Source: Nocardia arthritidis
GTDB lineage: Bacteria > Actinomycetota > Actinomycetes > Mycobacteriales > Mycobacteriaceae
NCBI RefSeq assembly: GCF_011801145.1
Contig: NZ_CP046172.1
Coordinates: 6,076,001-6,140,000, forward strand
Direction: 5' to 3'
Length of the DNA stretch: 64,000 nt
The translations under genes were made by a program, and so were the position numbers. The notes under the pieces were generated by a model. The model had not been told where the DNA came from. It did not search any database and saw only the letters and a program-made list of their open reading frames with translations. Of this stretch, positions 26,945 through 35,310 are shown in pieces (position 1 is the first letter of the stretch; each line of letters begins with the position of its first letter).

Positions 26945-28006
26945 ATGGAAAGTTCTCGGGAGGGTGCACCCTTCTTCGGGCAATATCGGCGCCGGATGGT
27001 GGCCCTGGTCGCGGTCGCCGCGCTACCGGCTGCCGCCGCGCTGGCCGGTGCCGGGACCGCGGCGGCGGAGCCCGCCGCCGAATCGCCGTCCCCGTACTCC
27101 GCGCCCGCGCCCCAGAACGAGGCGGATCCGTTCGCCCCGTTGCTGATGACAGTGCCGGGGGTGCTGCTCGCGGTTCAGTCGATGATTCCCCAGCCACTGC
27201 CCGGAGTTCCGGTGGATCCACGCATGTACGACTCCGCCGCGGTCGCCGATGCTACCGAGGGTTCGGCACCCGCGGCTGATTCGGGTCCGGCGCAGGGCGA
27301 CTCGACACCCGCCGTCGATTCCGTTCCGGCACAAGACCGCTCGATACCTGGCGTAGATTCCGTTCCGGCGCAGGACGGTTCGGCGCCCGCGGTCGATTCG
27401 GTTCCGGCGCAAGCGGATTCCGGTGCGCCCGTCTTCGTCGGCCGCAACTCGTCGTCCGGCATGCGCGCCATACCGGACGGCAGTGAGCTGGCACCGGTCG
27501 ACCCGACCCGGCTGCATATGCCGGATCCGGCCACGGCCGCGCCGGTGGCGCCGATCGCACCGCCCGCAGGAAAGCTGCGGGCCGGTGACACCCAGGTCGA
27601 CATCCCGGCATGGCTGCCCCCGGAACAGGCCGCGCAGGCCAACGGGGCCGCCGCCCGGACCGAGGCGGAGCTGGCCAGGACCCTCGACTCGGCCGGATTC
27701 GCGCCGAGCCGGTCGGACCGGATCGCCGCCCAGGCGCTCGGCACCGGCGCCGTCGGTGCCGCGGTCGGCGCCGGGGTGGTCAGCCCGCTGACCGTCGCCG
27801 CGGCGATGATGGGCGGATTCATCGGCGCCATGGCAGGTACCCCGTTCGCACCCGCGGGCTGGGTGTTCGGTCCGGTGGCCGGCGCCACCGCGGCCGCAAC
27901 GCTGGTCACGGTTCCGGCCATGGCGGTCGGGACCGCGGTCGGCGCGGTGGTCGGCGGGGTCAACGGCTACCTGGCGCCGCCGGTGGGCGGCCCCGCGCAG
28001 AGCTAG
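26945..28006 (+). CDS. Secreted repeat-containing glycine/alanine-rich protein (paralogue 1)
   Basis: 353 residues. A signal peptide (VALVAVAALPAAAALAGAGTAAAEP) is followed by a low-complexity region holding four 13-residue repeats of the form DSVPAQDxSxPxV (27278-27433). Then comes a conserved segment (PVAPIAPPAGKLRAGDTQVD; ARTLDSAGFAPSRSDRIAAQ) and a long glycine-zipper-like C terminus rich in GAxxGA. The second half matches the next gene closely. I recall such Nocardia proteins being labelled 'insoluble domain protein'; the biochemical role is unknown. Glycine-zipper segments suggest membrane or envelope insertion. ATG 26945 follows GAAAGG. Confidence 0.75.
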   Translation: MESSREGAPFFGQYRRRMVALVAVAALPAAAALAGAGTAAAEPAAESPSPYSAPAPQNEADPFAPLLMTVPGVLLAVQSMIPQPLPGVPVDPRMYDSAAVADATEGSAPAADSGPAQGDSTPAVDSVPAQDRSIPGVDSVPAQDGSAPAVDSVPAQADSGAPVFVGRNSSSGMRAIPDGSELAPVDPTRLHMPDPATAAPVAPIAPPAGKLRAGDTQVDIPAWLPPEQAAQANGAAARTEAELARTLDSAGFAPSRSDRIAAQALGTGAVGAAVGAGVVSPLTVAAAMMGGFIGAMAGTPFAPAGWVFGPVAGATAAATLVTVPAMAVGTAVGAVVGGVNGYLAPPVGGPAQS

Positions 28007-28019
28007 GTTCGGCGTGTCG

Positions 28020-28057
28020 GGGCCGGACCGTTTCGTGTCGCGAAATCGGTCCGGCCC
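28020..28057 (+). terminator. Strong intrinsic terminator-like hairpin
   Basis: GGGCCGGACCG (28020-28030) pairs perfectly with CGGTCCGGCCC (28047-28057). The loop itself can form TTTCG/CGAAA. It starts 13 bases after the stop of paralogue 1 and is followed by TTCGGTTTTCGG. Confidence 0.8.
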
Positions 28058-28214
28058 TTCGGTTTTCGGCAGCGAATTCCGTACTTTGCGCACATCGTGG
28101 GCGTTGGCCTGCGACGCAGTGGGTCAGCAAGATCAGTGCCGATCGACAGCTAATCGATGGCAATGTGAAAGGTGTTGCGAGACCCGGAATTAGACCAATC
28201 CGCCGGTCCGCCAG

Positions 28215-28250
28215 GTCCGAATGTGGGTCAGCGAAGGCCACTCCTCGGAC
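28215..28250 (+). promoter_or_regulatory. Leader hairpin abutting the ribosome binding site of paralogue 2
   Basis: GTCCGA (28215-28220) pairs with TCGGAC (28245-28250), with GTGG/CCAC inside. GAAAGG follows immediately, 6 bases before the start at 28263. The shared right arm plus GAAAGGT with the 26904 hairpin suggests the leader was duplicated with the gene. Confidence 0.45.
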
Positions 28251-28262
28251 GAAAGGTGATCT

Positions 28263-29042
28263 ATGGGCACAGGCAAACACAGAGCTCCCAATCCGCAGCG
28301 GCAGAAGGTCGGTTCGATGGTCGCCGCGGGTGCGATGCCCCTGATGCTGGCGCTCGTCGGCACCGGAACCGCCAATGCGGCGCCGGCCACCGCGCCGACG
28401 GTCACCCAGCCGGATCAGCAGAAGCCACAGTGGCCCGCAGCGGATGCGCCCAACGTGCAGAAGTACGAGGGCCTCACCATCCCGGACAATACGAAGAGCT
28501 CGCTCCAGTGGTCCCGGTCCGTGCCGGACAAGAGCTATCTCGCGCCGGTAGGGGTGCTGCACGCACCAGGTCCGGTCGCACCGGTACCGCCGATCGCGCC
28601 GCCACCCGGCAAATTCCGCTTCGGCGACATCCAGGTCGACGCGCCGGACTGGATCAACCAGGAACAGGCGATCCAGATCAACGACAACGCCGCCGTCACC
28701 GAGGCCAACCTGGCGACCTTCCTGGATTCGATCGGCATGGAACGCAGCCGCTCGGACCGGATCGCCGGCCAAACCGTCGGCACCGCCGCCGTCGGCGCGC
28801 TGGCCGGAGCCGCCTCCGCGGCGCCGTTCGCGCTGACCTCGGCCGCCGTCGGCGCGGCGCTCGGGCTCGTCGTCGGGGTGCCGTTCGTCCCGGTGGGTAT
28901 CGTCGCGGGTCCGGTGCTCGGCGCGGCCATGGGCGCGGCGGTGATCACCGTCCCCGCGGCGGCGATCGGCGCGGCGGCCGGTGCGGCCGTCGGCGCGGTC
29001 AACGCGTTCAACGCGCCGCCGCGAGTAGTGCCCAACGTTTGA
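28263..29042 (+). CDS. Secreted glycine/alanine-rich protein (paralogue 2)
   Basis: 259 residues. A signal peptide (KVGSMVAAGAMPLMLALVGTGTANAAP) is followed by a domain shared with the preceding paralogue (PVPPIAPPPGKFRFGDIQVDAP; TFLDSIGMERSRSDRIAGQT) and a Gly/Ala zipper C terminus. It lacks the 13-residue repeats of paralogue 1, having instead a Gln/Lys/Pro-rich stretch. The pair probably arose by tandem duplication. No enzymatic motif is seen. The protein is likely secreted or envelope-embedded; function unknown. Confidence 0.75.
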   Translation: MGTGKHRAPNPQRQKVGSMVAAGAMPLMLALVGTGTANAAPATAPTVTQPDQQKPQWPAADAPNVQKYEGLTIPDNTKSSLQWSRSVPDKSYLAPVGVLHAPGPVAPVPPIAPPPGKFRFGDIQVDAPDWINQEQAIQINDNAAVTEANLATFLDSIGMERSRSDRIAGQTVGTAAVGALAGAASAAPFALTSAAVGAALGLVVGVPFVPVGIVAGPVLGAAMGAAVITVPAAAIGAAAGAAVGAVNAFNAPPRVVPNV

Positions 29043-29056
29043 CGGTTTTCGACGGG

Positions 29057-29085
29057 GAGGCGGGGTCCCATCGGGGTCCCGCCTC
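29057..29085 (+). terminator. Hairpin after paralogue 2
   Basis: GAGGCGGG pairs with CCCGCCTC 15 bases after the stop, followed by TTCGTTG. It is probably the terminator of the 28263 gene. Confidence 0.6.
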
Positions 29086-29178
29086 TTCGTTGTAGGTGGT
29101 GCCGCACCCCGTCTGAAGAGTGCACACCCCGTACAACCAATGTGCGGTTCGAAGACAGGGTGCGACACCTAAACGCCA

Positions 29179-29254
29179 CATGCCAACGCACCACGTGCCC
29201 ACCTGGGGCAATCCAGTCGTCGTAGTGGCGCATCCACCACCCGGCGCACCGATC
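29179..29254 (+). repeat. 76-bp dispersed repeat, copy A
   Basis: This segment aligns without gaps to 44215-44290 on the opposite strand; by hand count 63 of 76 positions match. It begins CATGCCAACGCACCACG and ends CACCGATC. Inside, TGCCC-ACCTG-GGGCA forms a 5-bp stem; in the other copy the stem is CGCCT-ATCTC-AGGCG, so two base pairs changed on both sides while pairing was kept. It overlaps the stop of ureD by two bases. I do not recognise the family; the pattern suggests a structured RNA or DNA element, not a coding sequence. Confidence 0.65.
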
Positions 29255-29921
29255 ACTCCCCGAGCGCCGCTCCCACCCAGGTGGACAAGCTCCCGCCACC
29301 CGCGAGCGGCAACCGGCTCGCCCGCAATCCATCCGTCCAGCTCGCCCGGTCGTCCGGATAGACCAGTTCGCTCGCCAGCGCTCGCGGTGCCGTCAACGCA
29401 TCGTCAACCGTTGTGCCGTAACCCAATTCGAGGCGATGACGCAGGAGCGGCAGTTCCCCCACATCGGCGGTCAGCTCACCGCGCCAGCCGCCGGAATCCT
29501 CCCCCACTCGACCGATCTGCACCCGCTCCCGCAGTCGCAGTCGCGAATCCAGCGCCAACCGCACCGTGGTTATGGCGCGATGCCGCGCGCCGCCCGCGAT
29601 GATCGTCGGTTCCGGATCGAAATCCAATTCCGCGCCGGTGTCGAGTTCGAAATGCCAGTGCGCCAGGGAATCCGGGGTCGCGGCGCTGGGCAGCGCGATG
29701 GTGGCGGCGACAGAGCGCACGGTGAGACGTGCGCCCGCGCCGACGATTATCGCGATATCGAGTTCGTCACCGCCGAGCGGTGTGGCGGCGGTGCCGATCA
29801 GGTGCACCGTATCCGCGCCGGTGCGGCGGGCCGACAGCCCGCCGCACGCGTGGATCTGCGGCAGCGCGCCCTTCCGGGCGACGATCCGTAACTCAGTGCG
29901 CAACAGCGGATTCCGCGCCAC
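29253..29921 (-). CDS. ureD: Urease accessory protein UreD
   Basis: 222 residues with the UreD/UreH pattern: [64 protein letters not shown] in the first third and a beta-rich fold throughout, given here by positions about 6-70. UreD scaffolds the apo-urease complex to which UreF and UreG bind for nickel insertion. Its start overlaps the end of ureG by 29 bp, so the two are coupled. It is the last gene of ureF-ureG-ureD; the stop touches the 76-bp repeat. Confidence 0.88.
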   Translation of the reverse strand: MARNPLLRTELRIVARKGALPQIHACGGLSARRTGADTVHLIGTAATPLGGDELDIAIIVGAGARLTVRSVAATIALPSAATPDSLAHWHFELDTGAELDFDPEPTIIAGGARHRAITTVRLALDSRLRLRERVQIGRVGEDSGGWRGELTADVGELPLLRHRLELGYGTTVDDALTAPRALASELVYPDDRASWTDGLRASRLPLAGGGSLSTWVGAALGE

Positions 29922-30606
29922 TATCCGCTTCGGCGACGATCCGCAGCTGTTCGCGCACCCAGGCGAGCACCGGGGTGGCGGCCGGGTCCGCGGTGAGCGA
30001 GATCAGCGCGGTGGGTCGGCCGTCGCGGACCTTCGCGGCGTCGCGCTCCATCACGCCGAGATCGGCGCCGACGAGCGGGGCGAGATCGGTCTTGTTGACC
30101 ACCAACAGATCCGAGAAGGTGACGCCGGGGCCGCCCTTGCGCGGCACCTTGTCGCCGCCCGCCACGTCGACGACGAAGATCTGCACGTCGATCAGGCCGG
30201 AGGAGAAGGTGGCGGTGAGGTTGTCGCCGCCGGATTCCACCAGGATCAGATCGAGCGGCGGGTTGGCCGCGATCAGGTCGTCGATGGCGTCCAGGTTCGC
30301 CGTGATGTCGTCGCGGATCGCGGTGTGCGGGCAGCCGCCGGTCTGCACGGCGGCGATCCGCTCGTCCGGCAGCACGGCGTGGCGGCGCAGGAAGTCGGCG
30401 TCCTCGGTGGTGTAGATGTCGTTCGTCAGCACGGCGAGGGACAGCTCGTCGCGCAACTGCCTGCACAGCGCGGCCACCAGGGCGGTCTTGCCCGAGCCGA
30501 CCGGGCCGCCGATACCGATGCGCAGCGGCTCCCCCGGCGTGCGCACGCGCTTGGGGCGATCGTGCGAGTGATCGTGCGGTTCGCCGTCGATCAGATGCGG
30601 GGGCAT
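29893..30606 (-). CDS. ureG: Urease accessory GTPase UreG
   Basis: 237 residues. A His-rich N terminus ([13 protein letters not shown], possible nickel store) precedes P-loop GPVGSGKT and the UreG signatures [25 protein letters not shown] with the metal-binding Cys-Pro-His, ESGGDNL and VNKTDLAP. It hydrolyses GTP to drive nickel delivery to urease. It lies between ureF and ureD; the overlap with ureD and 33-bp gap after ureF fit one operon. No ureABC genes are adjacent. Confidence 0.95.
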   Translation of the reverse strand: MPPHLIDGEPHDHSHDRPKRVRTPGEPLRIGIGGPVGSGKTALVAALCRQLRDELSLAVLTNDIYTTEDADFLRRHAVLPDERIAAVQTGGCPHTAIRDDITANLDAIDDLIAANPPLDLILVESGGDNLTATFSSGLIDVQIFVVDVAGGDKVPRKGGPGVTFSDLLVVNKTDLAPLVGADLGVMERDAAKVRDGRPTALISLTADPAATPVLAWVREQLRIVAEADSGAESAVAH

Positions 30607-30639
30607 TGGTGAATCTCCTTCTCTCGGTCGACGTGCGGC

Positions 30640-31275
30640 TCAGCTGGCGAACAGCGGTATGGCGCGGTCCAGGTGACGTTGGGCCAGCACGTCCTGCAGT
30701 GGGTCGGATAGGGCGGCCAGGCCGGTGACGGCCGCGGCGGCGGTGCGGTCGCACAGGCCGGTGAGCCGGAAGGTGCACGCGGCGATGGCGGCCGGGTCGA
30801 GCGCGAGCAGCCGCTGCGCCGCGGTGGCGGCGCCGGTGAGCGTGGTGTACACCACGATGCCCGCGAGTTCGGCCGGTGTCACCCCGCAGGCCGCACCGAC
30901 CGCGCCGAATACCGTCGACAAGTGCGGCCTCACCCCCAGCTCGGACCAATCCCGTTGGGGCCAAAGCTGTTTCGCCAAGCGAAGCAGTCCCCGGCCCTGT
31001 GCGCGTGAGGCAGTGCGGGCACCGGGGGACGGCGTGCGCGCATCGGCCTCGGCCTCGGCGCGCGCGGGATCGAGTTCACCCGCGCACACCGCGGCCGCCA
31101 GCGACGCCGCCACCAAACCGGAGGTCTCGATGCGCCGCCGCAGATACAGTTCGACGGTCGCGATATCCCGGACCAGCCCCGAGGCCACCGCCTCCTCCAC
31201 CCCGCCGGAATGCACGTGCCCACCGATCGGCAGCCGCGAATCCGCCAACGCCAGCAGGGTTGCCAGACTCGTCAC
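30640..31275 (-). CDS. ureF: Urease accessory protein UreF
   Basis: All-helical UreF of about 211 residues if started at GTG 31275 (TSLATLLALADSRLPIGGHVHSGG), matching the mycobacterial UreF start as I recall it; an in-frame ATG at 31338 preceded by AGGA is the alternative. Other family features are SQGRGLLRLA-type sequence (here RAQGRGLLRLAKQLWP) and LLALDPAAIAACTFRL. UreF works with UreD and UreG to gate nickel transfer into urease. It is first in the ureF-ureG-ureD run, yet no structural urease gene or obvious remnant lies upstream. Confidence 0.88.
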   Translation of the reverse strand: MTSLATLLALADSRLPIGGHVHSGGVEEAVASGLVRDIATVELYLRRRIETSGLVAASLAAAVCAGELDPARAEAEADARTPSPGARTASRAQGRGLLRLAKQLWPQRDWSELGVRPHLSTVFGAVGAACGVTPAELAGIVVYTTLTGAATAAQRLLALDPAAIAACTFRLTGLCDRTAAAAVTGLAALSDPLQDVLAQRHLDRAIPLFAS

Positions 31276-31546
31276 ACCCGAGGACGATGATGCGGCGAAG
31301 CCGACCGGCGACGGGTAAACACCGCTTTCACGCACCATCCGATCCTATGCCGCCAATTGTTGCGGATATGTTGCGTGTACTCGAGACCCCGCTGTCGACG
31401 GATCCGCGCCCGGCGCGTGGCTGCGGCATCGTCGGGTGGATCGCGGCCCCCGGCCACCGGCCTTGCCGACATCGGTGTCGGTCTACGCGGCCCGCGCAGA
31501 CAGGTCGACAAGCTCGTCGGCTCACTGCGACTGCCCCGCTGAGCCC

Positions 31547-31981
31547 CTACTCGGCTGCCTCGGCGTCGAAATCGTGGAGCCCGTTCACCCGGGTGTTGTG
31601 TGCGGCCCTGACCAGCCAGACGCCATCCCGTTTCACCATGATCAGCGTGATCAAGCCGCCTCGGTCCTCCGCGCGAGCCGCGCCGGGCAGGCGGTGCTCC
31701 GGCCAGGTCCAGGTGGTATGGACCAGCGCGACATCCGGCGTGATCGCATCGATGCTCACGATCCGTTGGGAATAGTTCGACTTCTGGCGTAGCACCGACT
31801 CGGGAACGTCCTTGTGTCCCTGGACATTTTCCTCTCGGGTCCGCCACCAGATCCCGCGGTGGGTGATGAAATCCGCATCGTCGGTGAAGTATTCGCCCCA
31901 CGCGTCCATCTCGTGCCGGATCCACAGCTCGGTCTGCCCGGTGAGCGCCGATCGGATGCTCAGTTCATCTTCCGTGTTCAT
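31547..31981 (-). CDS. SnoaL-like/SgcJ-EcaC family protein
   Basis: 144 residues with an NTF2-like cone fold: an N-terminal helix (ELSIRSALTGQTELWIRHEMDAWGEYFTDDADFITHRG) and strands ending VALVHTTWTWPEH and ITLIMVKRDGVWLVRAAHNT. Members include polyketide-tailoring enzymes and many small-molecule-binding proteins of unknown activity. ATG 31981 is chosen because a promoter with -10-like CATGAT at 31993-31988 would start transcription at about that A, giving a leaderless message; the alternative 32005 lies inside the promoter. It follows the divergent-type dyad at 31996-32021 and precedes ureF. Confidence 0.75.
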   Translation of the reverse strand: MNTEDELSIRSALTGQTELWIRHEMDAWGEYFTDDADFITHRGIWWRTREENVQGHKDVPESVLRQKSNYSQRIVSIDAITPDVALVHTTWTWPEHRLPGAARAEDRGGLITLIMVKRDGVWLVRAAHNTRVNGLHDFDAEAAE

Positions 31982-31987
31982 ACCTCG

Positions 31988-32021
31988 ATCATGAAACCTC
32001 AACATTACTTAATATCAAGGT
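31988..32021 (-). promoter_or_regulatory. Candidate MerR-type promoter with dyad
   Basis: On the minus strand TTGATA (32018-32013) and CATGAT (31993-31988) are separated by 19 bp, the long spacing of MerR-regulated promoters. An imperfect dyad with ACCT/AGGT ends (31996-32021) fills the spacer. The resemblance is structural; no MerR gene is in the window. Confidence 0.35.
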
Positions 32022-32028
32022 CGGCGGA

Positions 32029-32928
32029 TCATGAACTCGCCGAACCGGATCCGGACCATGGCGTCAGCCGTGTCGCGCGCTCCATGAGGCGCTGGGCCTG
32101 GCCGCGGGTGAGGCCGGACCAGGCCTGGACCGCGCCGGACCACCACGGTGCGATTTCGCGCGGCCGCGCGACCACCGCGTGACACACCAGATCCGATGCC
32201 TCGTCTACGGTCAGGCCCGGCATCCGGCTGAAGTCGGTCGGCGCGCTCATCCTGGTGTGCACCAGCGGCATATAGATGGAACTGGTGGTGAGGCCGTCGG
32301 CGGCGATTTCGGCGGCGACGCTGCGCAGCCACACGTCGAACGCCGCTTTGGAGGCGCTGTAGGCCGCCCACTTCGGCATGGGCGGCATCAGCACGCCCCA
32401 GGTGGAGATGTTGACGATATGTCCGCGTCGGCGTTCGCGCATGGCGGGCAGCAGCGTGAGCATCAGGCGGACCGGCCCGAGATAGTTGACGTCGATGGTG
32501 CGGGTGAAATCGTGGAAGCGGTCGTAGGATTCGTCGATCGATCGGCGAATCGACTTGCCCGCGTTGTTGATCACCACATCGATGTGGCCGTGCTCGTCGA
32601 GCAGTTGCCTGGCGAGCCCCTCGACGGCCGCCATATCCGTCATATCGGTCGGGTACACCGCCGCCGTGCCGCCGTCGGCCCGGATCTCGGCGGCGACCGA
32701 TTCGAGGTCGGCGGCGGTGCGCGCCACCAGCAGCACCGTCGCGCCCGCCGCGGCGAATTTGCGCGCACTCGCCTTGCCGATACCGTGCGACGCGCCGGTG
32801 ACCAGCACGATGCGACCGGAAACCGCTGCGCGCAACGCCTTTTCCCGAGGCCGGGAGGTGGGGTAGAGCAGCCGGGTCGCAACCCGCTCGGCGAGCGGCC
32901 GACCGTTCGACGTCGGTGTGTCGTTCAC
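32029..32928 (-). CDS. SDR family oxidoreductase
   Basis: 299 residues. A 40-residue N-terminal extension precedes the cofactor motif TGASHGIG and the NNAGKSIRRSIDESYDRF region; the active site is Ser (NIST) with Tyr-Ser-Ala-Ser-Lys (YSASK). A C-terminal tail of about 60 residues beyond the Rossmann fold is longer than in classical members and resembles mycobacterial SDRs linked to lipid metabolism. The substrate is not deducible. It is encoded 47 bp upstream of the SnoaL-like gene on the same strand and 85 bp downstream of another NTF2-fold gene, so co-transcription with either is possible. Confidence 0.85.
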   Translation of the reverse strand: MNDTPTSNGRPLAERVATRLLYPTSRPREKALRAAVSGRIVLVTGASHGIGKASARKFAAAGATVLLVARTAADLESVAAEIRADGGTAAVYPTDMTDMAAVEGLARQLLDEHGHIDVVINNAGKSIRRSIDESYDRFHDFTRTIDVNYLGPVRLMLTLLPAMRERRRGHIVNISTWGVLMPPMPKWAAYSASKAAFDVWLRSVAAEIAADGLTTSSIYMPLVHTRMSAPTDFSRMPGLTVDEASDLVCHAVVARPREIAPWWSGAVQAWSGLTRGQAQRLMERATRLTPWSGSGSASS

Positions 32929-33013
32929 GCTTAGACTCTATGCCCCGAGCACCGGTCGCACCTGCGCCTCGGCGGGAAAGATCACCCCGGAACACGACCC
33001 GATGCAGCCGCAC

Positions 33014-33430
33014 TCATGGCGCGGCGGTCGCACGCTCGTACTCACCGATATCCTGCCTGGTCAGATAGGCGCAAATGCGCAGCCCATCGTCGGCCCGCCG
33101 AACCAGCAGATCGCTGCGCAGGTCCAATGTTTCGCCGGATCGGCTCAGCGAGAGCGTCCACCGCGCCGCCACCATCCAGTACTGTCCGCCGAAGTCCGTG
33201 ACCGTTTGTTCGGCGAATTCGGTGCGCGGCACGGCCCAGGCCATAGCTCCGGCCCGTTTCTCCGCGGCGGCGAGGAATTCGGCGCGGCCGACGCAGCGCG
33301 CGGTATTCGGCGTCACCACCAGCAGTTGGTCATCGAAATAGCTTGGCAGCGCGGCGAAATCGCCCGCCTTCATGTTGGCGTCATACCGCAGGATGAAGGC
33401 CCGAACCGCGGAATCGTCATGCGAAAACAT
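33014..33430 (-). CDS. NTF2-like (SnoaL/DUF4440) protein
   Basis: 138 residues with the NTF2-like pattern: VRAFILRYDANMKAGDFAALPSYF at the start, then LVVTPNTARCVGRAEFLAAA and beta strands QYWMVAARWTLSLSRSGE. It is likely a small dimeric cone-shaped protein binding or transforming a hydrophobic ligand. On the minus strand, TATAAT at 33444-33439 lies eight bases before the ATG, so the transcript probably begins at or next to the start codon (leaderless). It is the upstream member of a three-gene run with the SDR and the other SnoaL-like gene. Confidence 0.75.
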   Translation of the reverse strand: MFSHDDSAVRAFILRYDANMKAGDFAALPSYFDDQLLVVTPNTARCVGRAEFLAAAEKRAGAMAWAVPRTEFAEQTVTDFGGQYWMVAARWTLSLSRSGETLDLRSDLLVRRADDGLRICAYLTRQDIGEYERATAAP

Positions 33431-33735
33431 GACATCTAATTATATCGCGAAACCTCTCCCGAATGCGGGAGGCGCGCCGTGAGGCAGGACGCTTCACGCA
33501 CCCAGTAGTCCTGCCCCACAGGCGATTCGGCGCCGGATATCCGGCGCCGCTACCCAGACCGATTACGCGCTATCCGCCGACGATGCCCCCGCAGTCCGAC
33601 ACCGGCGCCGTGGCATCCGGCCCGAGCGCGCGAAGACGCGCGGCGGCGGGCCGTTCTCCAGACGTCGATCGATCCGGTGCCAGCATGACCGAAACGGCTT
33701 TGTGCCGGATTGTCATTCGATCAACGCCGGCGCGC
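33431..33735. other. Intergenic region with two hairpins and a leaderless promoter
   Basis: Between the NTF2-like gene and the 3' end of the MFS gene I see no coding sequence. It holds the TATAAT of the NTF2-like gene (33439-33444, minus strand), a small hairpin CTCCCG/CGGGAG (33456-33471) and a perfect 22-bp palindrome at 33528-33549 with arm CGGCGCCGGAT. The palindrome may end MFS transcripts or bind protein. Confidence 0.55.
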
Positions 33736-35211
33736 TCACCGTTCCGCGCGCGCGGCGAACCAGGTGACCACCGCCATGGCGGCGAGCACCACCGCACCCA
33801 CCACGATCGCGACATGCATTCCGCTGACGAAGGATTCGCGGGCCGCGTGGATGAGCCCGGTATTGCCGCCCGCGGCGTCGATGGTCTCGCCGAGCGTCGC
33901 GCCGTACGAGCCGCCGGACCGGAAGACAAGCGCCGCAAGCGATCCCAGCAGCGCCAGGCCCAGCGCATTGCCCAGTTCGAAGCTGGTTTCGGAGATACCG
34001 ACGGCCGATCCGGCCCGCTCCGGCGGCACCGCGGACACCGCGACATCCGACACCATGGTGAACGCGAGCCCGTATCCGACGCCGCCGACGACCGATCCGA
34101 TCAGGTACCACGCCAGCCCGCCGTCCACGCCGACGCCGAGCAGCAGCAGGTTGCCGACGGCCGATGCGCTCAGCGCGAAGACGAAGGTGGCCCGCACCCC
34201 GAACCGCTGCCCGACCCGCGCGCCGAACATCGAGCACAGGAATACGACGACGGCTCCCGGAATGCCGAACAGCGCCGCGTGCAATGCGTCGCGCCCGGTC
34301 ACCGATTGCAGGTAGATGCTGGTGAGGTAGCTCGTCGCGGCCAGCGACATCATGCCGGTCAGGCTGGAGCCGATGGCGACGGAGAACTGGGCCCGCCGGA
34401 ACAGCCGCAGGTCGAGCAGCGGTTCGTCGATATGGGTTTGGCGGCGCACGAACGCCGCGAGCACCACGACGCCGATCACCCCGATGACGATCGCCAACGG
34501 GTCGAATCCCTCGGCGGCGGTGTGTTTGATCGCGTACACCACCGGCAGGATGCCGCCGATGGACAGCGCGACGCTCGGCAGGTCGAGCGGTCCGCGCACC
34601 CCGGACCGATGTTCGGGCAGCACGAACGGCCCGAGCGCGAGCAGGATCAGCAGCACCGGAATATTGATGAGAAATACCGAGCCCCACCAGAATTGGTGCA
34701 GCAGCAGGCCGCCGATCACCGGCCCGATCGCCGATCCGCCAGCGAAGAACGCGGTCCACACGCCGATCGCGGCGGCCCGTTCCCGCGCGTCCGGGAACAG
34801 GCTGGAGATCAGCGCCAGGCTGGACGGCAGCAGGGTCGCGCCGCCGATCCCCATCAGCGCCCTGGCCCCGATCAGCACCTCCGGATTGGGCGCGAGCGCC
34901 GCGACGACGGAGGCGATGCCGAATACGGTGGCGCCGGCGAGCAGGATGTTGCGGCGGCCGATCCGGTCGCCCAGGTTGCCCATGGTGATGAGCAGTCCGG
35001 CGATGAGGAAGCCGTAGATGTCGAGGATCCACAGCTGTTCGGCGGCGGTGGGGTCGAGATCGGCGGTGAGCGTCGGCAGTGCGAGGAAGAGCACCGAGAT
35101 ATCCATCGAAACCAGCAGCACGGGTAGCAGCAGCACCGCGAGTCCGAACCAGGCCCGGCGCGAGCTCGGCGCGGTGGGCGCCGCGGAACGCGCCGTATCC
35201 AGGTCAGTCAT
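33736..35211 (-). CDS. MFS transporter, DHA2 (14-TM) drug efflux family
   Basis: 491 residues from ATG 35211, preceded by AGAGGGA. The membrane pattern fits 14 helices. Family motifs include DISVLFLALPTLTADLDP in helix 1, motif A GNLGDRIGRRNILL between helices 2 and 3, and motif C-like GGSAIGPVIGGLL in helix 5. Proton-coupled export of toxic compounds across the inner membrane is the known role of DHA2 proteins. It is divergent from a TetR regulator gene starting 99 bp away, with an inverted repeat between them: a standard regulator-pump pair. The substrate is presumably the inducer of the TetR protein. Confidence 0.92.
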   Translation of the reverse strand: MTDLDTARSAAPTAPSSRRAWFGLAVLLLPVLLVSMDISVLFLALPTLTADLDPTAAEQLWILDIYGFLIAGLLITMGNLGDRIGRRNILLAGATVFGIASVVAALAPNPEVLIGARALMGIGGATLLPSSLALISSLFPDARERAAAIGVWTAFFAGGSAIGPVIGGLLLHQFWWGSVFLINIPVLLILLALGPFVLPEHRSGVRGPLDLPSVALSIGGILPVVYAIKHTAAEGFDPLAIVIGVIGVVVLAAFVRRQTHIDEPLLDLRLFRRAQFSVAIGSSLTGMMSLAATSYLTSIYLQSVTGRDALHAALFGIPGAVVVFLCSMFGARVGQRFGVRATFVFALSASAVGNLLLLGVGVDGGLAWYLIGSVVGGVGYGLAFTMVSDVAVSAVPPERAGSAVGISETSFELGNALGLALLGSLAALVFRSGGSYGATLGETIDAAGGNTGLIHAARESFVSGMHVAIVVGAVVLAAMAVVTWFAARAER

Positions 35212-35248
35212 GCAATCCCTCTCATTGATTCCGTCGAGCCGCGTACGC

Positions 35249-35277
35249 CGTACACACAGATCCGGGTACAGTGTACG
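35249..35277. promoter_or_regulatory. TetR-type operator candidate between MFS and tetR genes
   Basis: CGTACAC (35249-35255) and GTGTACG (35271-35277) form a 7-bp inverted repeat with a 15-bp spacer; within the right half GTACA-G-TGTAC is itself palindromic. It lies between the divergent starts 35211 and 35311, where a TetR dimer would block both promoters. Confidence 0.6.
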
Positions 35278-35310
35278 CACGAAGGCTCCGGAACGAAAGC
35301 GAGTCATAGG

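Noticed and set aside
31276..31546. Remnant of ureC upstream of ureF
   Set aside because: No frame shows urease alpha motifs; the translations are Arg/Pro-rich shadows.
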